This document shows, piece by piece, positions 13,757 to 22,700 of a DNA stretch of 38,090 nt. A program made the translations under genes and the position numbers. This DNA is from an uncultured Clostridia bacterium (lineage in GTDB: Bacteria > Bacillota > Clostridia > TANB77 > CAG-508): positions 1 to 38,090 of the forward strand of contig CARUQW010000006.1 in the NCBI GenBank assembly GCA_949077355.1. Direction: 5' to 3'. Each line of letters begins with the position of its first letter. Within the stretch, counting starts at the first letter, position 1. A model generated the notes under the pieces. That model was not told the DNA's origin. It searched no databases and was given only the letters and a program-made list of their open reading frames with translations.

Positions 13757-13840
13757 GGCAGAGTATTTCAAACGGCTTTGAACCCTGTCTTGAAAACAGG
13801 TGGAGCAGTAATGCTTGGGGGTCGGCACCTCACTCTGTCG
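13757..13840 (+). tRNA. tRNA-Ser(UGA), divergent
   Basis: Acceptor GGCAGAG / CTCTGTC (one G-U), D-stem TTC/GAA with GG in the loop, anticodon stem CCTGT/ACAGG with loop CTTGAAA (anticodon TGA), variable arm with AGC/GCT, T-stem TGGGG/CCTCA. The T-loop GTCGGCA departs from the usual TTCRA and no CCA is encoded, so it may be degenerate or unusually modified. The 81 bases separating it from the first tRNA hold a hairpin CTGGG-TAGCT-CCCAG but no third tRNA I can support. Confidence 0.72.
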
Positions 13841-13855
13841 ACAAAGGAGAAAACT

Positions 13856-14062
13856 ATGGAAAAAGAAACAATATACGAATGTTTTATCAATAAGTTATGT
13901 ATAAATTGTGCAAACCGAGATAAAGATTTATGCGATATAAGAAGAAAAATAGACAATACCTTGTCCTGCGAATATTACGAAAAGGACAAGCCAGTACAAG
14001 GACATAAGAAGACTATAAAACCGTTTAATCATTTCAGAGGAGAAACAACAAGATGGTATTAA
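13856..14062 (+). CDS. 68-aa Cys-rich small protein
   Basis: MEKETIYECFINKLCINCAN, then LCDIRRK and LSCEYYEK: five cysteines with a C-x2-C plus spaced Cys, as in small zinc-binding phage proteins. AAAGGAG is 7 bases before the ATG, right after the second tRNA. It opens the packaging operon. Function unknown. Confidence 0.7.
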   Translation: MEKETIYECFINKLCINCANRDKDLCDIRRKIDNTLSCEYYEKDKPVQGHKKTIKPFNHFRGETTRWY

Positions 14063-14103
14063 AGATATTAACAATAGTAATTAAAACAAAGTAGGTGAGA
14101 GAG

Positions 14104-14568
14104 GTGGCAAAGCCAAAATGGGAACAAGTTAAGACTAAATTAGTATTAGTAGAAGGTTGGGCTAGAGATGGATTAACGAATGAACAAATAGCCACTAATC
14201 TAGGAGTAGGCAAAACAACATTTTATAAAATGCTAAATGAACATTCCGAACTTTCAGAACTCCTAAAAAAGGGGAAAGAAATAGTTGATTATGAAGTAGA
14301 AAATGCTTTATTGAAAAGAGCTTTAGGATATGAATATGATGAAAGTACCTATGAAGTAAAGTATGACGAAAAGCAAGAAAAATATGTAGAGGTATTAACT
14401 AAAAGAGTAACAAAGCAAGTTTCGCCAGATACAACAGCACAAATATATTGGCTAAACAATAGAAAACCAAAACAATGGAGAAACAAACAAGATATAGATC
14501 TATCAAATAATGGAATGTCGCTAGCAGATGCAATACAAAAAGCCTATGAAAGCAAAGGTGGTAAATAA
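14104..14568 (+). CDS. terS: Terminase small subunit
   Basis: 154 aa. N-terminal HTH (GWARDGLTNEQIATNLGVGK, TFYKMLNEHSELSELLKKGK), then EVENALLKRALGYEYDESTY, the pattern of Firmicutes phage small terminase / Xre-like packaging proteins that recognise the pac or cos site. GTG at 14104 with AGGTGAGAG upstream is chosen over GTG at 14095. The stop overlaps terL (TAATG). Confidence 0.88.
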   Translation: MAKPKWEQVKTKLVLVEGWARDGLTNEQIATNLGVGKTTFYKMLNEHSELSELLKKGKEIVDYEVENALLKRALGYEYDESTYEVKYDEKQEKYVEVLTKRVTKQVSPDTTAQIYWLNNRKPKQWRNKQDIDLSNNGMSLADAIQKAYESKGGK

Positions 14569-15943
14569 TGCTAACAACAGAAGCAATACTATATTATAAA
14601 GACAGACCAGTTGAATTTGTAAAAGATATAATAGGAGCTACACCAGATGAAATACAAGCCCAAATATTAAATAGTGTAGCTAATAATCAACTAACAAGTG
14701 TAAGAAGTGGTCATGGAATAGGAAAATCAGCAGTACAAAGCTGGCTTATTATATGGTTTATATGCACAAGACCATTTCCAAAAATACCTTGTACTGCGCC
14801 TACAAAGCACCAATTACATGATATATTATGGGCAGAAGTTGCGAAATGGCTTAATGATACATTAAAAACAGAAATCGAATGGACACAAGAAAAACTATAT
14901 ATGAAATCTAATCCAGAGAATTGGTTTGCAGTACCAAGAACAGCAACGCAACCAGATGCTTTACAACGGATTCCATGCAGAACATATCCTGTATATTATA
15001 GATGAAGCATCACGGAGTAAAAGATGAAACGTTTGAACCAGTGCTTGGTTCTTTGACGACTCCAGATGCTAAGCTAATAATGTGTGGGAACCCTACTCAA
15101 TTAAGTGGGTTCTTTTTTGATAGCCATAATAAAAATAGGGCTATGTATAACACCTTCAAAGTATCTGGAGAAGACTCTGTAAGAGTTTCGAAAGAATATA
15201 TACAAATGATTGTAGATATGTATGGATTAGATTCAGATGTATATAGAGTTCGTGTTGCTGGAGACTTTCCAAAAGCAATGCCAGATAGTTTTATACAATT
15301 AGATTGGGTAGAAAATTGCAGTGTAAAAGCACCAAATAGAGCATTTCCACAATCAAGAATAGATCTAGGCGTTGATGTAGCAAGGTATGGGGATGATGAA
15401 ACGATTATAAACACACTGTTTGATAAAAAGTATCAACAGCCAATCAATGTATTGCATCATAACGATACAATGCAAGTAACAGGAAGAATAGTGCAAATAG
15501 CAGAACAATTAAGAGTGAAACATATTGGAATACCAATACATATTAAAATAGACTGTGATGGTTTAGGTGTTGGAGTATATGACAGACTAAAAGAAATAAA
15601 GCAACAAAAAGGTTGGACAGCAATTAAATTATATGAATGTCACTTTGGTGGAGCAGGAGGAAAAAACAAACAAGAAGAGCCAGTAGAATTTAGTAATAGC
15701 ACAGGTTTGATGTGGGGACTGCTAAGAGAAAAACTAAAACGAGGCGAGATTGAGTTAATATATGACGACAAACAGATAACTCAATTAAGCAATAGAAAAT
15801 ACAGAATAAACTCAGATGGCAAAATAGAATTAGAAAGAAAAGAAGAAATGAAAAAAAGAGGACTAACTTCTCCAGACCGTGGAGATGCGTTGGTTCTTTC
15901 TTTGTATGAGCCAAAACAAGGTGGATTATCAATATTAAAGTAG
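14568..15943 (+). CDS. terL: Terminase large subunit, read through two CGG +1 shifts
   Basis: 457 aa when CGG at 14967 and 15013 lose their C. ATPase half: Walker A SGHGIGKS (residues 47-54), and, only in the recoded frame, QGFHAEHILYIIDEASGV containing Walker B with D145-E146. Then the coupling segment LIMCGNPTQLSG and nuclease half with RIDLGVDVARYGDDET, IKIDCDGLGVGVYDRL and SPDRGDALVLSLY. Unshifted reading stops 12 codons after the first CGG and removes Walker B, so a functional packaging motor requires both shifts. It cuts and translocates phage DNA into the head. Confidence 0.93.
14967..14969 (+). other. CGG +1 shift site 1 in terL
   Basis: CAA-(C)-GGA-TTC-CAT gives QGFH, conserved in large terminases before Walker B. 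Confidence 0.88.
15013..15015 (+). other. CGG +1 shift site 2 in terL
   Basis: TCA-(C)-GGA-GTA gives DEASGV directly after Walker B. In frame only after the first shift. Confidence 0.88.
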
Positions 15944-15952
15944 AGGTGCAAT

Positions 15953-17371
15953 ATGGATATAAATAAGATTAAAAGAATAATAACTCAAGATTATGAAAGA
16001 AGAAAACAAATTGCAATAGAAAAGAAATATTACGAAAATGATAATATGATAAAGATAATAGGTGTTGCACCAGCGGACACAGATCCATTAAGAAATGCAG
16101 ATAATAGAGTAGCACATAATTTTCATCAACTTATTACAGATGAAAAAGTTGCTTATATGTTTACAAATCCAGTTTTGTTTGATGTTGGAGACAAAGATAC
16201 AAATAAGAAAATAACAGAAATATTAGGTGATGATTTCAAAAGTGAAAGTGCATATCTTTGCACTAATGCAACAAATAATAAAGTAGCATGGCTTCATTAC
16301 TGGATAGAAACAGAAAAAAAGAAAAGCGAAGAAAATCAGGATATAAAAACACAAAAGTTTCAATATGCAACAATAGAAACTGAACAATGCTTACCAATAT
16401 TTGATGGAAAATTGAAAAAGAAACTAATAGGTTTTTATAGATATTATGAAGTAATTGAGGAAGATGAAAGATACAATACTAATTCTTATGTAATATTTGA
16501 ATTTTGGGATAATAAACATTGTGAGAAATATAAGTTTAAGGGTAATTTAACAGGTACAGGGCTTACATATATGCCAGAGGCTTACGATGAATTTGAACAT
16601 GATTTAGAAGAAGTACCATTTATTGAGTTCAAGAACAACAGAAATATGATAAGCGACTTAAAGAAATATAAAGATTTAATTGATATATACGATAAAGTAA
16701 TGAGCGGATATGCTAATGACTTAGAAGATATACAGCAACTTATCTATATTCTTGAAAATTATGGTGGAGAAAACCTAAAAACATTTCTTGGAGAACTAAA
16801 AAGGTATAAAACAGTAAAAACAGAAACAGGAGCAGATGGAAGAACAAATGGCGGATTAAAGACATTATCAATAGAAATACCTGTTGAAGCCAGAAATTCT
16901 ATTTTAGAGATAATAAAGAAACAAATATATGAAAGTGGACAAGCATTACAGCAAGATAATGAAAATTTTGGAAACGCAAGTGGTGTAGCACTAAAGTTCT
17001 TTTATAGAAAGCTAGAACTAAAAGCAGGATTAACGCAAATTGAATTTGAAAAAGGTTTTGCTCAATTAGTAAGAATAATAATGAAATTTCTAAATATAGC
17101 AGATTGGAAAACAAAAACTATAACACAAACTTGGACCAGAAATATGATAAGTAATGATTTAGAAAATGCTCAAATAGCAAATGAAAGTAAAGCAAACGAA
17201 ACCATATCAGACGAAACGATTGCTAAAAATCATCCTTGGGTAGAAGACCCAGAAGAAGAACTAAAAAAACTAAAAAAACAAAAAGAAGAAGCACAAAAAC
17301 GACAACAAGAGATGTTCTCAAATGCAGGTGGATTTGATGATATACATAAAGAAGATAGCACCAATGAATAG
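15953..17371 (+). CDS. Portal protein (SPP1 gp6 type)
   Basis: 472 aa, the dodecameric DNA-entry channel of the head. Typical SPP1-like features: ITQDYERRKQIAIEKKYYEN near the start, RVAHNFHQLITDEKVAYMFT, NNRNMISDLKKYKDLIDIYD, SGYANDLEDIQQLIYILENY, and a coiled C-terminal crown ending in an acidic, glutamine-rich tail. Nine bases after terL, before the gp7-like gene. Three CGG trinucleotides are all out of frame. Confidence 0.92.
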   Translation: MDINKIKRIITQDYERRKQIAIEKKYYENDNMIKIIGVAPADTDPLRNADNRVAHNFHQLITDEKVAYMFTNPVLFDVGDKDTNKKITEILGDDFKSESAYLCTNATNNKVAWLHYWIETEKKKSEENQDIKTQKFQYATIETEQCLPIFDGKLKKKLIGFYRYYEVIEEDERYNTNSYVIFEFWDNKHCEKYKFKGNLTGTGLTYMPEAYDEFEHDLEEVPFIEFKNNRNMISDLKKYKDLIDIYDKVMSGYANDLEDIQQLIYILENYGGENLKTFLGELKRYKTVKTETGADGRTNGGLKTLSIEIPVEARNSILEIIKKQIYESGQALQQDNENFGNASGVALKFFYRKLELKAGLTQIEFEKGFAQLVRIIMKFLNIADWKTKTITQTWTRNMISNDLENAQIANESKANETISDETIAKNHPWVEDPEEELKKLKKQKEEAQKRQQEMFSNAGGFDDIHKEDSTNE

Positions 17372-17385
17372 GAGGTGTTATTTTT

Positions 17386-18883
17386 ATGGCAAGAAAACCA
17401 AAAAACTATTGGGAACAACGAAGCACCGAACTAATGCAAAGGCTTGAAAAGGGGACAGAATATACTATCAACAGCTTAATCCAAATATATGAGCAAGCAG
17501 ACAAAAATATCTATAAAGAAACTACTAGAATATTTAAGAATTATTCTAAAGATGCAAAATTATCCAAAAAAGTTTTCAAACAACTATTAACAAAAAAAGA
17601 GTCAGAAATACATTATAAAAATTTACTATATACAATAAAAAATAACATCAAAGATAAAGTAATCAAGGACAAAATGATAGCCAAATACAATGCACCAGCC
17701 TATAATTATCGCATTTCGAGATACGAGGCATTACAGGAAAATATCCAAATAGAATTAAGCAAACTAGCAGAAATGGAACAACAGATAACAAAAACAAGAT
17801 ACGAGAATACAATAAAAGAAGCATATTATCACAATATATATGATATTCAAAAAGGGCTAGGATTAGGTTTTAGATTTGATAATATAAGCGATAGAACAAT
17901 AAATTTAATGTTAAATGAAAATTGGGTAAATGGTGCTAATTATTCTAAAAGAATATGGAATAACAGTGAAAAATTAGGTAATTATCTAAGAACACAATTA
18001 ACAGCAGATACAATGAGCGGTAAATCTATAGCAAAAATAAGCAAAGAATTATCAGAATATATGAATGTAGGTTTGTTTAATGCTACAAGGTTAGTGAGAA
18101 CAGAAGTAAATCATTTTGCTAATGAAGCGGAAATGTTAGCCTATGAAGAGTTAGATATTGAAAAATATAGGTTTATAGCGACATTAGATAAACGTACAAG
18201 CGTAAAATGCCAAGAGATGGATAATAAGGAATTTGAAGTACATAAGCGTAAGATGGGTATAAACTATCCACCTTTACACCCAAATTGTCGTTCAACTACT
18301 GTTGCTGTTTTTGAAGACGAAGACATAGAAAATTTACAGAGAAAAGCTAGAGATAAAGAAAACAATCCAATTTTAGTACCCCAAGACATGAACTATCGGA
18401 GAGTGGAAAGCAAAATATATAGATATGACAGAAGAGGAAAAAGGAGCAATAGCTAAGTATTCAAGTTCTAACGCGTATATATTAAATGAAAAATTAAGAA
18501 ATAACATAAAATTAGATAAAAATGAAATAGAGTTAGTTGATAACATAGATAAAGGACTTAATAAATTACCGAATTATAACAAAGTTACATATAGGCAAAT
18601 AGGATTTGATTTTCAAGGAGAAGAAGAGTACAATAACTTTATAAATAAGCATAAGAATAATAAATATATAAATTATGGACAATACACTTCTTCTTCAAAG
18701 CACTATGGAGATTATGAAGTAGATGATAATTTAAAAGTAGAAATAACAATACAAGGAAATACAGGAAAAGACATAAGGGGAATAGCAGGTATAAAAGAAG
18801 AAAATGAAGTTTTATTTAAAAGAGATGTATGGTTTGCGATAGTTAAAGTTGACAATAATAAAATATGGTTGAGAGAGGTATGA
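17386..18883 (+). CDS. SPP1 gp7-like head morphogenesis protein fused to ADP-ribosyltransferase via a CGG +1 shift
   Basis: 498 aa if CGG at 18397 is shifted. Residues 1-315 are the Mu F/SPP1 gp7 head-morphogenesis domain (VRTEVNHFANEAEMLAYEEL, ATLDKRTSVKCQEMDNKEF, INYPPLHPNCRSTT). The shift turns DMNYRRVESK into DMNYGEWKAKYIDMTEEEKG and continues into an ADP-ribosyltransferase domain with the R-STS-ExE signature: VTYRQIG, YTSSSKH, EENEVLFKR. gp7-ART fusions are known in Firmicutes phages and may be injected with DNA to modify host proteins. Without the shift the head protein ends near residue 356 and the toxin domain lacks a start with a ribosome site. Confidence 0.88.
18397..18399 (+). other. 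CGG +1 shift site joining gp7 and ART domains
   Basis: TAT-(C)-GGA-GAG-TGG. The unshifted frame stays open for about 17 more codons (to TAG near 18453), so this site would give two products if shifting were partial. Confidence 0.8.
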
Positions 18884-18884
18884 T

Positions 18885-19076
18885 ATGAGTTTAGAACAAT
18901 TAAAGCACGAAATATTAAAACCTGTATATTGTATGTGCAATGAATGTAAAAATCTGAATTTTAATGATGGTATATGTAAGATATACAAAACAATTCCGCC
19001 AAAGAATGTACTAGGAGGAAATCCTTTTGAAGAAAAAAACAATAAAGAAATATGTAAACATTTTGAACAAAAATAA
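18885..19076 (+). CDS. 63-aa Cys-rich protein
   Basis: MSLEQLKHEILKPVYCMCNE continues CKNLNFNDGICKIYKT and ends ICKHFEQK: C-x-C-x3-C-x8-C plus a final Cys, likely metal-binding. Begins directly after the ART stop with AGAGAGG upstream. Small proteins of this kind accompany gp7-ART genes; a partner or immunity role is conceivable but unproven. Confidence 0.68.
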   Translation: MSLEQLKHEILKPVYCMCNECKNLNFNDGICKIYKTIPPKNVLGGNPFEEKNNKEICKHFEQK

Positions 19077-19092
19077 TAAAGAGGTGTTAGAC

Positions 19093-19680
19093 ATGCAAGA
19101 AAAATGGAAAGACATTAAAGGATTTGAAGGATTATATCAGGTTAGTAATTTAGGTAGAGTAAAATCGCTAGAAAGATACAAAGAAAATCATGGTAAATTA
19201 CAAAAAGTAGAAGAAAAAATCAAAACAATAAATATAAAAAATTCTGGTTATCAATTTGTACAGTTATATAAAAACAATAAGTACAAAAATTTAATGGTGC
19301 ACAGACTTGTAGCACAAGCTTTTATACCTAATGTTAATAATAAACCACAAATAAATCATATAGATGGAAACAAATTAAACAATAATGTTACAAATTTAGA
19401 ATGGATAACGAAAAGTGAAAATGAAAAACATGCATGGAATGCAGGATTAAAGCAATGTACAGAAAAGCTAAAAGAAACAACAAGAAAAACAAACAAAGAA
19501 TATAAATCAAAGCCAATAAATCAATTAGACTTACAAGGAAACTATATAAGAACATGGCTTAATGCACATGAAGCAAGTAGACTGCTAGGTATAGATAGAA
19601 GTACAATATCACAATGTTGTACAGGAGGAAGAAGAAACAAAACAGCAGGAGGCTACAAATGGTGTTTTGCAAATAAATAA
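19093..19680 (+). CDS. Free-standing HNH homing endonuclease (NUMOD4)
   Basis: 195 aa. NUMOD4 motif EKWKDIKGFEGLYQVSNLGR, HNH_3 core with MVHRLVAQAFIPN, NHIDGNKLNNNVTNLEW, and a C-terminal DNA-binding NUMOD1-type repeat (KPINQLDLQGNYIRTWLNAH, ASRLLGIDRSTISQCCTGGR, GGYKWCF). Such enzymes are mobile intruders that cut alleles lacking them. It sits between head genes, an inserted element followed by its own terminator. ATG 19093 with GAGGTG upstream. Confidence 0.92.
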   Translation: MQEKWKDIKGFEGLYQVSNLGRVKSLERYKENHGKLQKVEEKIKTINIKNSGYQFVQLYKNNKYKNLMVHRLVAQAFIPNVNNKPQINHIDGNKLNNNVTNLEWITKSENEKHAWNAGLKQCTEKLKETTRKTNKEYKSKPINQLDLQGNYIRTWLNAHEASRLLGIDRSTISQCCTGGRRNKTAGGYKWCFANK

Positions 19681-19707
19681 GTTATTAAAATTTATAATCA
19701 ATAAACA

Positions 19708-19732
19708 AAGTCGTAGAAATACGGCTTTTTAT
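19708..19732 (+). terminator. Terminator behind the homing endonuclease
   Basis: AAGTCGTA-GAAA-TACGGCTT stem with a GNRA loop and a T run, in a 148-base gap before the scaffold gene. Confidence 0.78.
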
Positions 19733-19828
19733 TATGCCCTAGATATGGCTTAAAACTGTCTATTTTTTATACCTGAAAAGGTAAATTTTATATAAGTTGC
19801 AGAAATAGCAACGGAAGGAGAAATACCA

Positions 19829-20455
19829 ATGGAGTTCTTAAAAGAAATTTTAGGAGAAGACTTGTACGAACAAGTCAAAACAAAAGTAAGTTCTTTTAAC
19901 GAGAAAGCCGAAAAGGACAAAAAAGTAAGTATTGTTAATGTGAATAATGGGGACTTTGTTGCGAAAACAAGATACGACCAATTGCAAACTGATTTAGACA
20001 ATACTAAAACATCGCTAGAAACAGCGAACAATACCATTAAAGATTTGAAAAAATCAAATGGAGATAATGTGGATTTACAAGCAAAAATTGCTAATTACGA
20101 AAGTGAAAAAGCAAACCTTGAAAAAGCACACAAAGAAACAACTGAAAAGTTGATAAAAGAAAGTGCTATTAAAGACGCATTATATAATGAAAAAGCCAAA
20201 CATCCAGAATTACTACTTGGAAAGTTTGATTTATCCAAAATATTGTTGGATGAAAAAGGCGAGAAAGTAGTTTCTGGAATTGAAGAACAAATGAAATCTA
20301 ATAAGGAAACTTATAAAGATTTGTTTGGAGAAGAACAAGAAGGTCAAGGACAGGAACCATATCACTATACTCCAGATAGTGGAAATCAAAAAAATAATAC
20401 TGGAGCAACAGATTTTGTTGGAATAATTAAAGAAAATCAATCAAGGAAAATTTAA
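19829..20455 (+). CDS. Phage minor structural protein GP20 / scaffold
   Basis: 208 aa, helical and highly charged: EFLKEILGEDLYEQVKTKVS, central coiled coil (DQLQTDLDNTKTSLETANNT, NYESEKANLEKAHKETTEKL), then ESAIKDALYNEKAKHPELLL and FDLSKILLDEKGEKV, a common gp20 pattern, and a disordered tail. It templates capsid assembly and is normally removed from mature heads. Directly upstream of the capsid gene. GGAGAAAT upstream. Confidence 0.9.
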   Translation: MEFLKEILGEDLYEQVKTKVSSFNEKAEKDKKVSIVNVNNGDFVAKTRYDQLQTDLDNTKTSLETANNTIKDLKKSNGDNVDLQAKIANYESEKANLEKAHKETTEKLIKESAIKDALYNEKAKHPELLLGKFDLSKILLDEKGEKVVSGIEEQMKSNKETYKDLFGEEQEGQGQEPYHYTPDSGNQKNNTGATDFVGIIKENQSRKI

Positions 20456-20477
20456 GACATAGCAATATGTCTTTTTA
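20456..20477 (+). terminator. Hairpin with T tract between scaffold and capsid
   Basis: GACATA-GCAA-TATGTC then TTTTTATTTT. Probably an attenuator or 3' end stabiliser that separates scaffold and capsid expression. Confidence 0.6.
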
Positions 20478-20503
20478 TTTTACCCTAAAAGGAGGAATTG
20501 AAA

Positions 20504-21388
20504 ATGGGTATATTAAAAGATGAATTAACAGGTTTTGTACCTGTAGAACAAGCAACAGAAATTATGAAAGATGTAGCAAGAGGATCTAGTATTCTAAGAC
20601 TTTCGAAAGTATCACAAATGACAAGTGATACAAAGAAAATTCCAGTTATGACGGAAGGAGCAGGTGCATATTGGGTAGGAGAAGGAGAAAGAATCCAAAC
20701 CTCAAAGGCTGGATGGATTTATCCAGAATTAAAAGCTAAGAAATTAGCTGTAATTATTCCTGTAACAAAAGAAAAGTTAAACGATGCAACTATTGATGTG
20801 TTTAACGAATTAAAAGAAAGTATTGCAGAGGCTTTCTATAAAGCTATTGATGCAGCAGCATTATTTGGGACTAATTCTCCATTTGCAAGTAATATTATGA
20901 AAAGTATTGAAACAAGTGGAAATAAAATTGAGTTAGGTACAGGTGCAACATTAGATTTAGATGTGTCTGATGCTATGGCTACTGTTGAAGGAAGCGGATT
21001 TGATGTAAATGGATTTGCTGCTAAAATTGGCATTAAAAATTCTTTGAGAAAACTAAGAGATGCTAACGGAAACCAATTATATGCAGACGGAGTAAATGGA
21101 AAAGAGTTATTTTCACAACCAATTGAATTTTCAAGAAATGGTGCTTGGGATAAAACCAAAGCAGAAATTATTGGAGCAGATTGGGATAAATCTCTAGTAG
21201 GAATTAGAGAGGGAATTGAATATGAAATCTTAAAAGAAGCAACACTTGAAGGAACTGTGGACGAAGATGGAAAACCAATTTCACTTGCTGAACAAGACTT
21301 AATTGCAATTAAGGCTACTATGAGATTAGCATATTTAGCAGTTAAAGACGAGGCCTTTTGTGCAGTAGTTCCAAAGGTAGGTGCCTAA
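20504..21388 (+). CDS. Major capsid protein (HK97 fold)
   Basis: 294 aa. Starts MGILKDELTGFVPVEQATEI; conserved E-loop/P-domain features RGSSILRLSKV, KIPVMTEGAGAYWVGEGERI, KLAVIIPVTKEKLNDA, AIDAAALFGT and C-terminal IAIKATMRLAYLAVKDEAF. A short N-terminus with separate scaffold gene fits this phage type. AAGGAGG 8 bases upstream of 20504, preferred over TTG 20498. Four CGG trinucleotides out of frame. Confidence 0.95.
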   Translation: MGILKDELTGFVPVEQATEIMKDVARGSSILRLSKVSQMTSDTKKIPVMTEGAGAYWVGEGERIQTSKAGWIYPELKAKKLAVIIPVTKEKLNDATIDVFNELKESIAEAFYKAIDAAALFGTNSPFASNIMKSIETSGNKIELGTGATLDLDVSDAMATVEGSGFDVNGFAAKIGIKNSLRKLRDANGNQLYADGVNGKELFSQPIEFSRNGAWDKTKAEIIGADWDKSLVGIREGIEYEILKEATLEGTVDEDGKPISLAEQDLIAIKATMRLAYLAVKDEAFCAVVPKVGA

Positions 21389-21391
21389 TAT

Positions 21392-21529
21392 ATGAATAAG
21401 TACATTAAAGATGGACATATTATAAATGCTACGGAAAAAGCATATAATATTCTTTACAAAGAGCAGGGATATGTTCCATATAAAGAAGAAAAAAAGAATA
21501 CTAAAAAGAAAGAGGAAGCCAGCGAATAG
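21392..21529 (+). CDS. 45-aa head-region small protein
   Basis: MNKYIKDGHIINATEKAYNI followed by a lysine-rich end. Starts 3 bases after the capsid stop. Proteins of this size and pattern ('...ATEKAYNILYKEQGY') regularly follow HK97 capsid genes in Firmicutes phages. Its 3' end forms the terminator-like hairpin at 21515. Confidence 0.68.
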   Translation: MNKYIKDGHIINATEKAYNILYKEQGYVPYKEEKKNTKKKEEASE

Positions 21530-21541
21530 TTGGCTTCTTTT
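21515..21541 (+). terminator. Hairpin/attenuator behind capsid genes
   Basis: GAAGCCA / TGGCTTC, 9-base loop, TTTT; overlaps the end of the 45-aa gene. Confidence 0.6.
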
Positions 21542-21553
21542 AAGGTATTAACT

Positions 21554-21907
21554 ATGTTGGAAAATGTAGAACAAGCAAAGAAAATTATGAACATAACAGA
21601 CGACAAACTAGATAATTACTTAAAGTTCTGCGAGAAAAATATAACAGATAAAATATTGGACAGATGCCATATCGACACCATTCCAGAACGACTAAATTCG
21701 CTTATACAAGAGTTTTTAATTGAACAGTATAAATTAAACGAAAATGGAATTTTAGACGGAAAACAACAAGTTTCTAGTGCTTCTGACAATAATCAATCTG
21801 TAAGTTTCCAAACTGTAGGTGGAGCGAGTTCAATATCTAAAAATGTAGATGAATTTCTTGATAGAAATATGAGTACATTAGTTGCTTACCGTAAAATGAG
21901 GTGGTAG
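21554..21907 (+). CDS. Head-tail connector protein (gp6-like adaptor)
   Basis: 117 aa, helical, like HK97 gp6/SPP1 gp15 connectors: AKKIMNITDDKLDNYLKFCE, ERLNSLIQEFLIEQYKLNE, and a flexible C-terminus SKNVDEFLDRNMSTLVAYRK. Start uncertain: ATG 21554 after AAGG, or TTG 21530 immediately after the previous stop. It should form the ring below the portal. Confidence 0.8.
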   Translation: MLENVEQAKKIMNITDDKLDNYLKFCEKNITDKILDRCHIDTIPERLNSLIQEFLIEQYKLNENGILDGKQQVSSASDNNQSVSFQTVGGASSISKNVDEFLDRNMSTLVAYRKMRW

Positions 21908-21908
21908 T

Positions 21909-22268
21909 ATGCAAATACCAAATGAATTTAAGAAAATTATAGCAAATACTTTTTATGATAAAGAACTAAAAATAATGACTACCGAAAAAGAGCAAGAAAA
22001 AGACGAAGAAGGCTGTATTATTGAAACAGAAAAGGAAACCTTAAAAGAAACAATAATGGGGAATTTTCAATTTTCAACATTAGAAAAGGTCCAACAAGAA
22101 TATGGAAAAGAAATGATTGCAGAATGTATTATTACTTGCGAAAATACTATAGCGACTGTGAATGATATTCTGATTTATCAAGATAAAGAATATGAAATAA
22201 AAGCGATTATTCCTTCTGATAGTCATAAAACAATACTCTTGCATAAAGTAGGTGGTTTTAATGGCTAA
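21909..22268 (+). CDS. Head completion/closure protein
   Basis: 119 aa, beta-rich (TFYDKELKIMTTEKEQEKDE, MGNFQFSTLEKVQQEYGKEM, LIYQDKEYEIKAIIPSDSH), resembling SPP1 gp16-type stopper proteins. It is second in the connector-stopper-gp10-terminator order. Overlaps the next start by 8 bases. Confidence 0.76.
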   Translation: MQIPNEFKKIIANTFYDKELKIMTTEKEQEKDEEGCIIETEKETLKETIMGNFQFSTLEKVQQEYGKEMIAECIITCENTIATVNDILIYQDKEYEIKAIIPSDSHKTILLHKVGGFNG

Positions 22269-22700
22269 TATACAAGGATTAGACGAACTGCTTGCTACAT
22301 TATCACGGTTTAGGTGGAGATGTTAAGCAAAGTGCTAAAAAAGGCTTAGAACGAGGAGCAAAGAAAATACAGAAAAATGCCAAGTATTTAGCACCAGTTA
22401 AGGAAGGACATCTTCGTAATTCTATCAAGACTAAATCACAAACAACACAAGAAGGAGTAGAAGCACAAGTATATACTAATCTTGAGTATGCACCTTATGT
22501 TGAATTTGGAACAGGTCAACGAGGAAAAGAAAGCAATATAGATAGACCAGAACGGTGTATCTTATAAAGCAGACTGGAAGGGACAAGCAGCTCAGCCATA
22601 TTTATCTCCAGCATATTTACACGCAAAAAATACTGGAGAAGTAGAGCAAGAAGTAATTAAATCAGTACAACAAGACATTAGAAAGTTAGGTGGCAAATAA
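22261..22700 (+). CDS. HK97 gp10-like tail completion protein, two CGG +1 shifts
   Basis: 145 aa with shifts at CGG 22306 and 22553. Recoded sequence is a standard gp10 family member: MANIQGLDELLATLSGLGGD, KKGLERGAKKIQKNAKYLAP, VKEGHLRNSIKTK, LEYAPYVEFGTGQRG, RPEGVSYKADWKGQAAQPYL, SPAYLHAKNTG. Unshifted, the start gives about 20 residues and the C-terminal half is lost, including the conserved AQPYLSPA motif. It lies between stopper and tail terminator; the stop overlaps the next ATG (TAATG). Confidence 0.9.
22306..22308 (+). other. CGG +1 shift site 1 in the gp10-like gene
   Basis: TCA-(C)-GGT-TTA-GGT at codon 16; gives LSGLGGD. Confidence 0.85.
22553..22555 (+). other. CGG +1 shift site 2 in the gp10-like gene
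   Basis: GAA-(C)-GGT-GTA; in frame only after site 1. Unshifted, a TAA follows two codons later. Confidence 0.85.

Noticed and set aside
13630..13893. Plus-strand ORF of 87 codons across the tRNA genes
   Set aside because: It runs through both tRNAs, has no ribosome site and resembles no protein; an accidental open frame.
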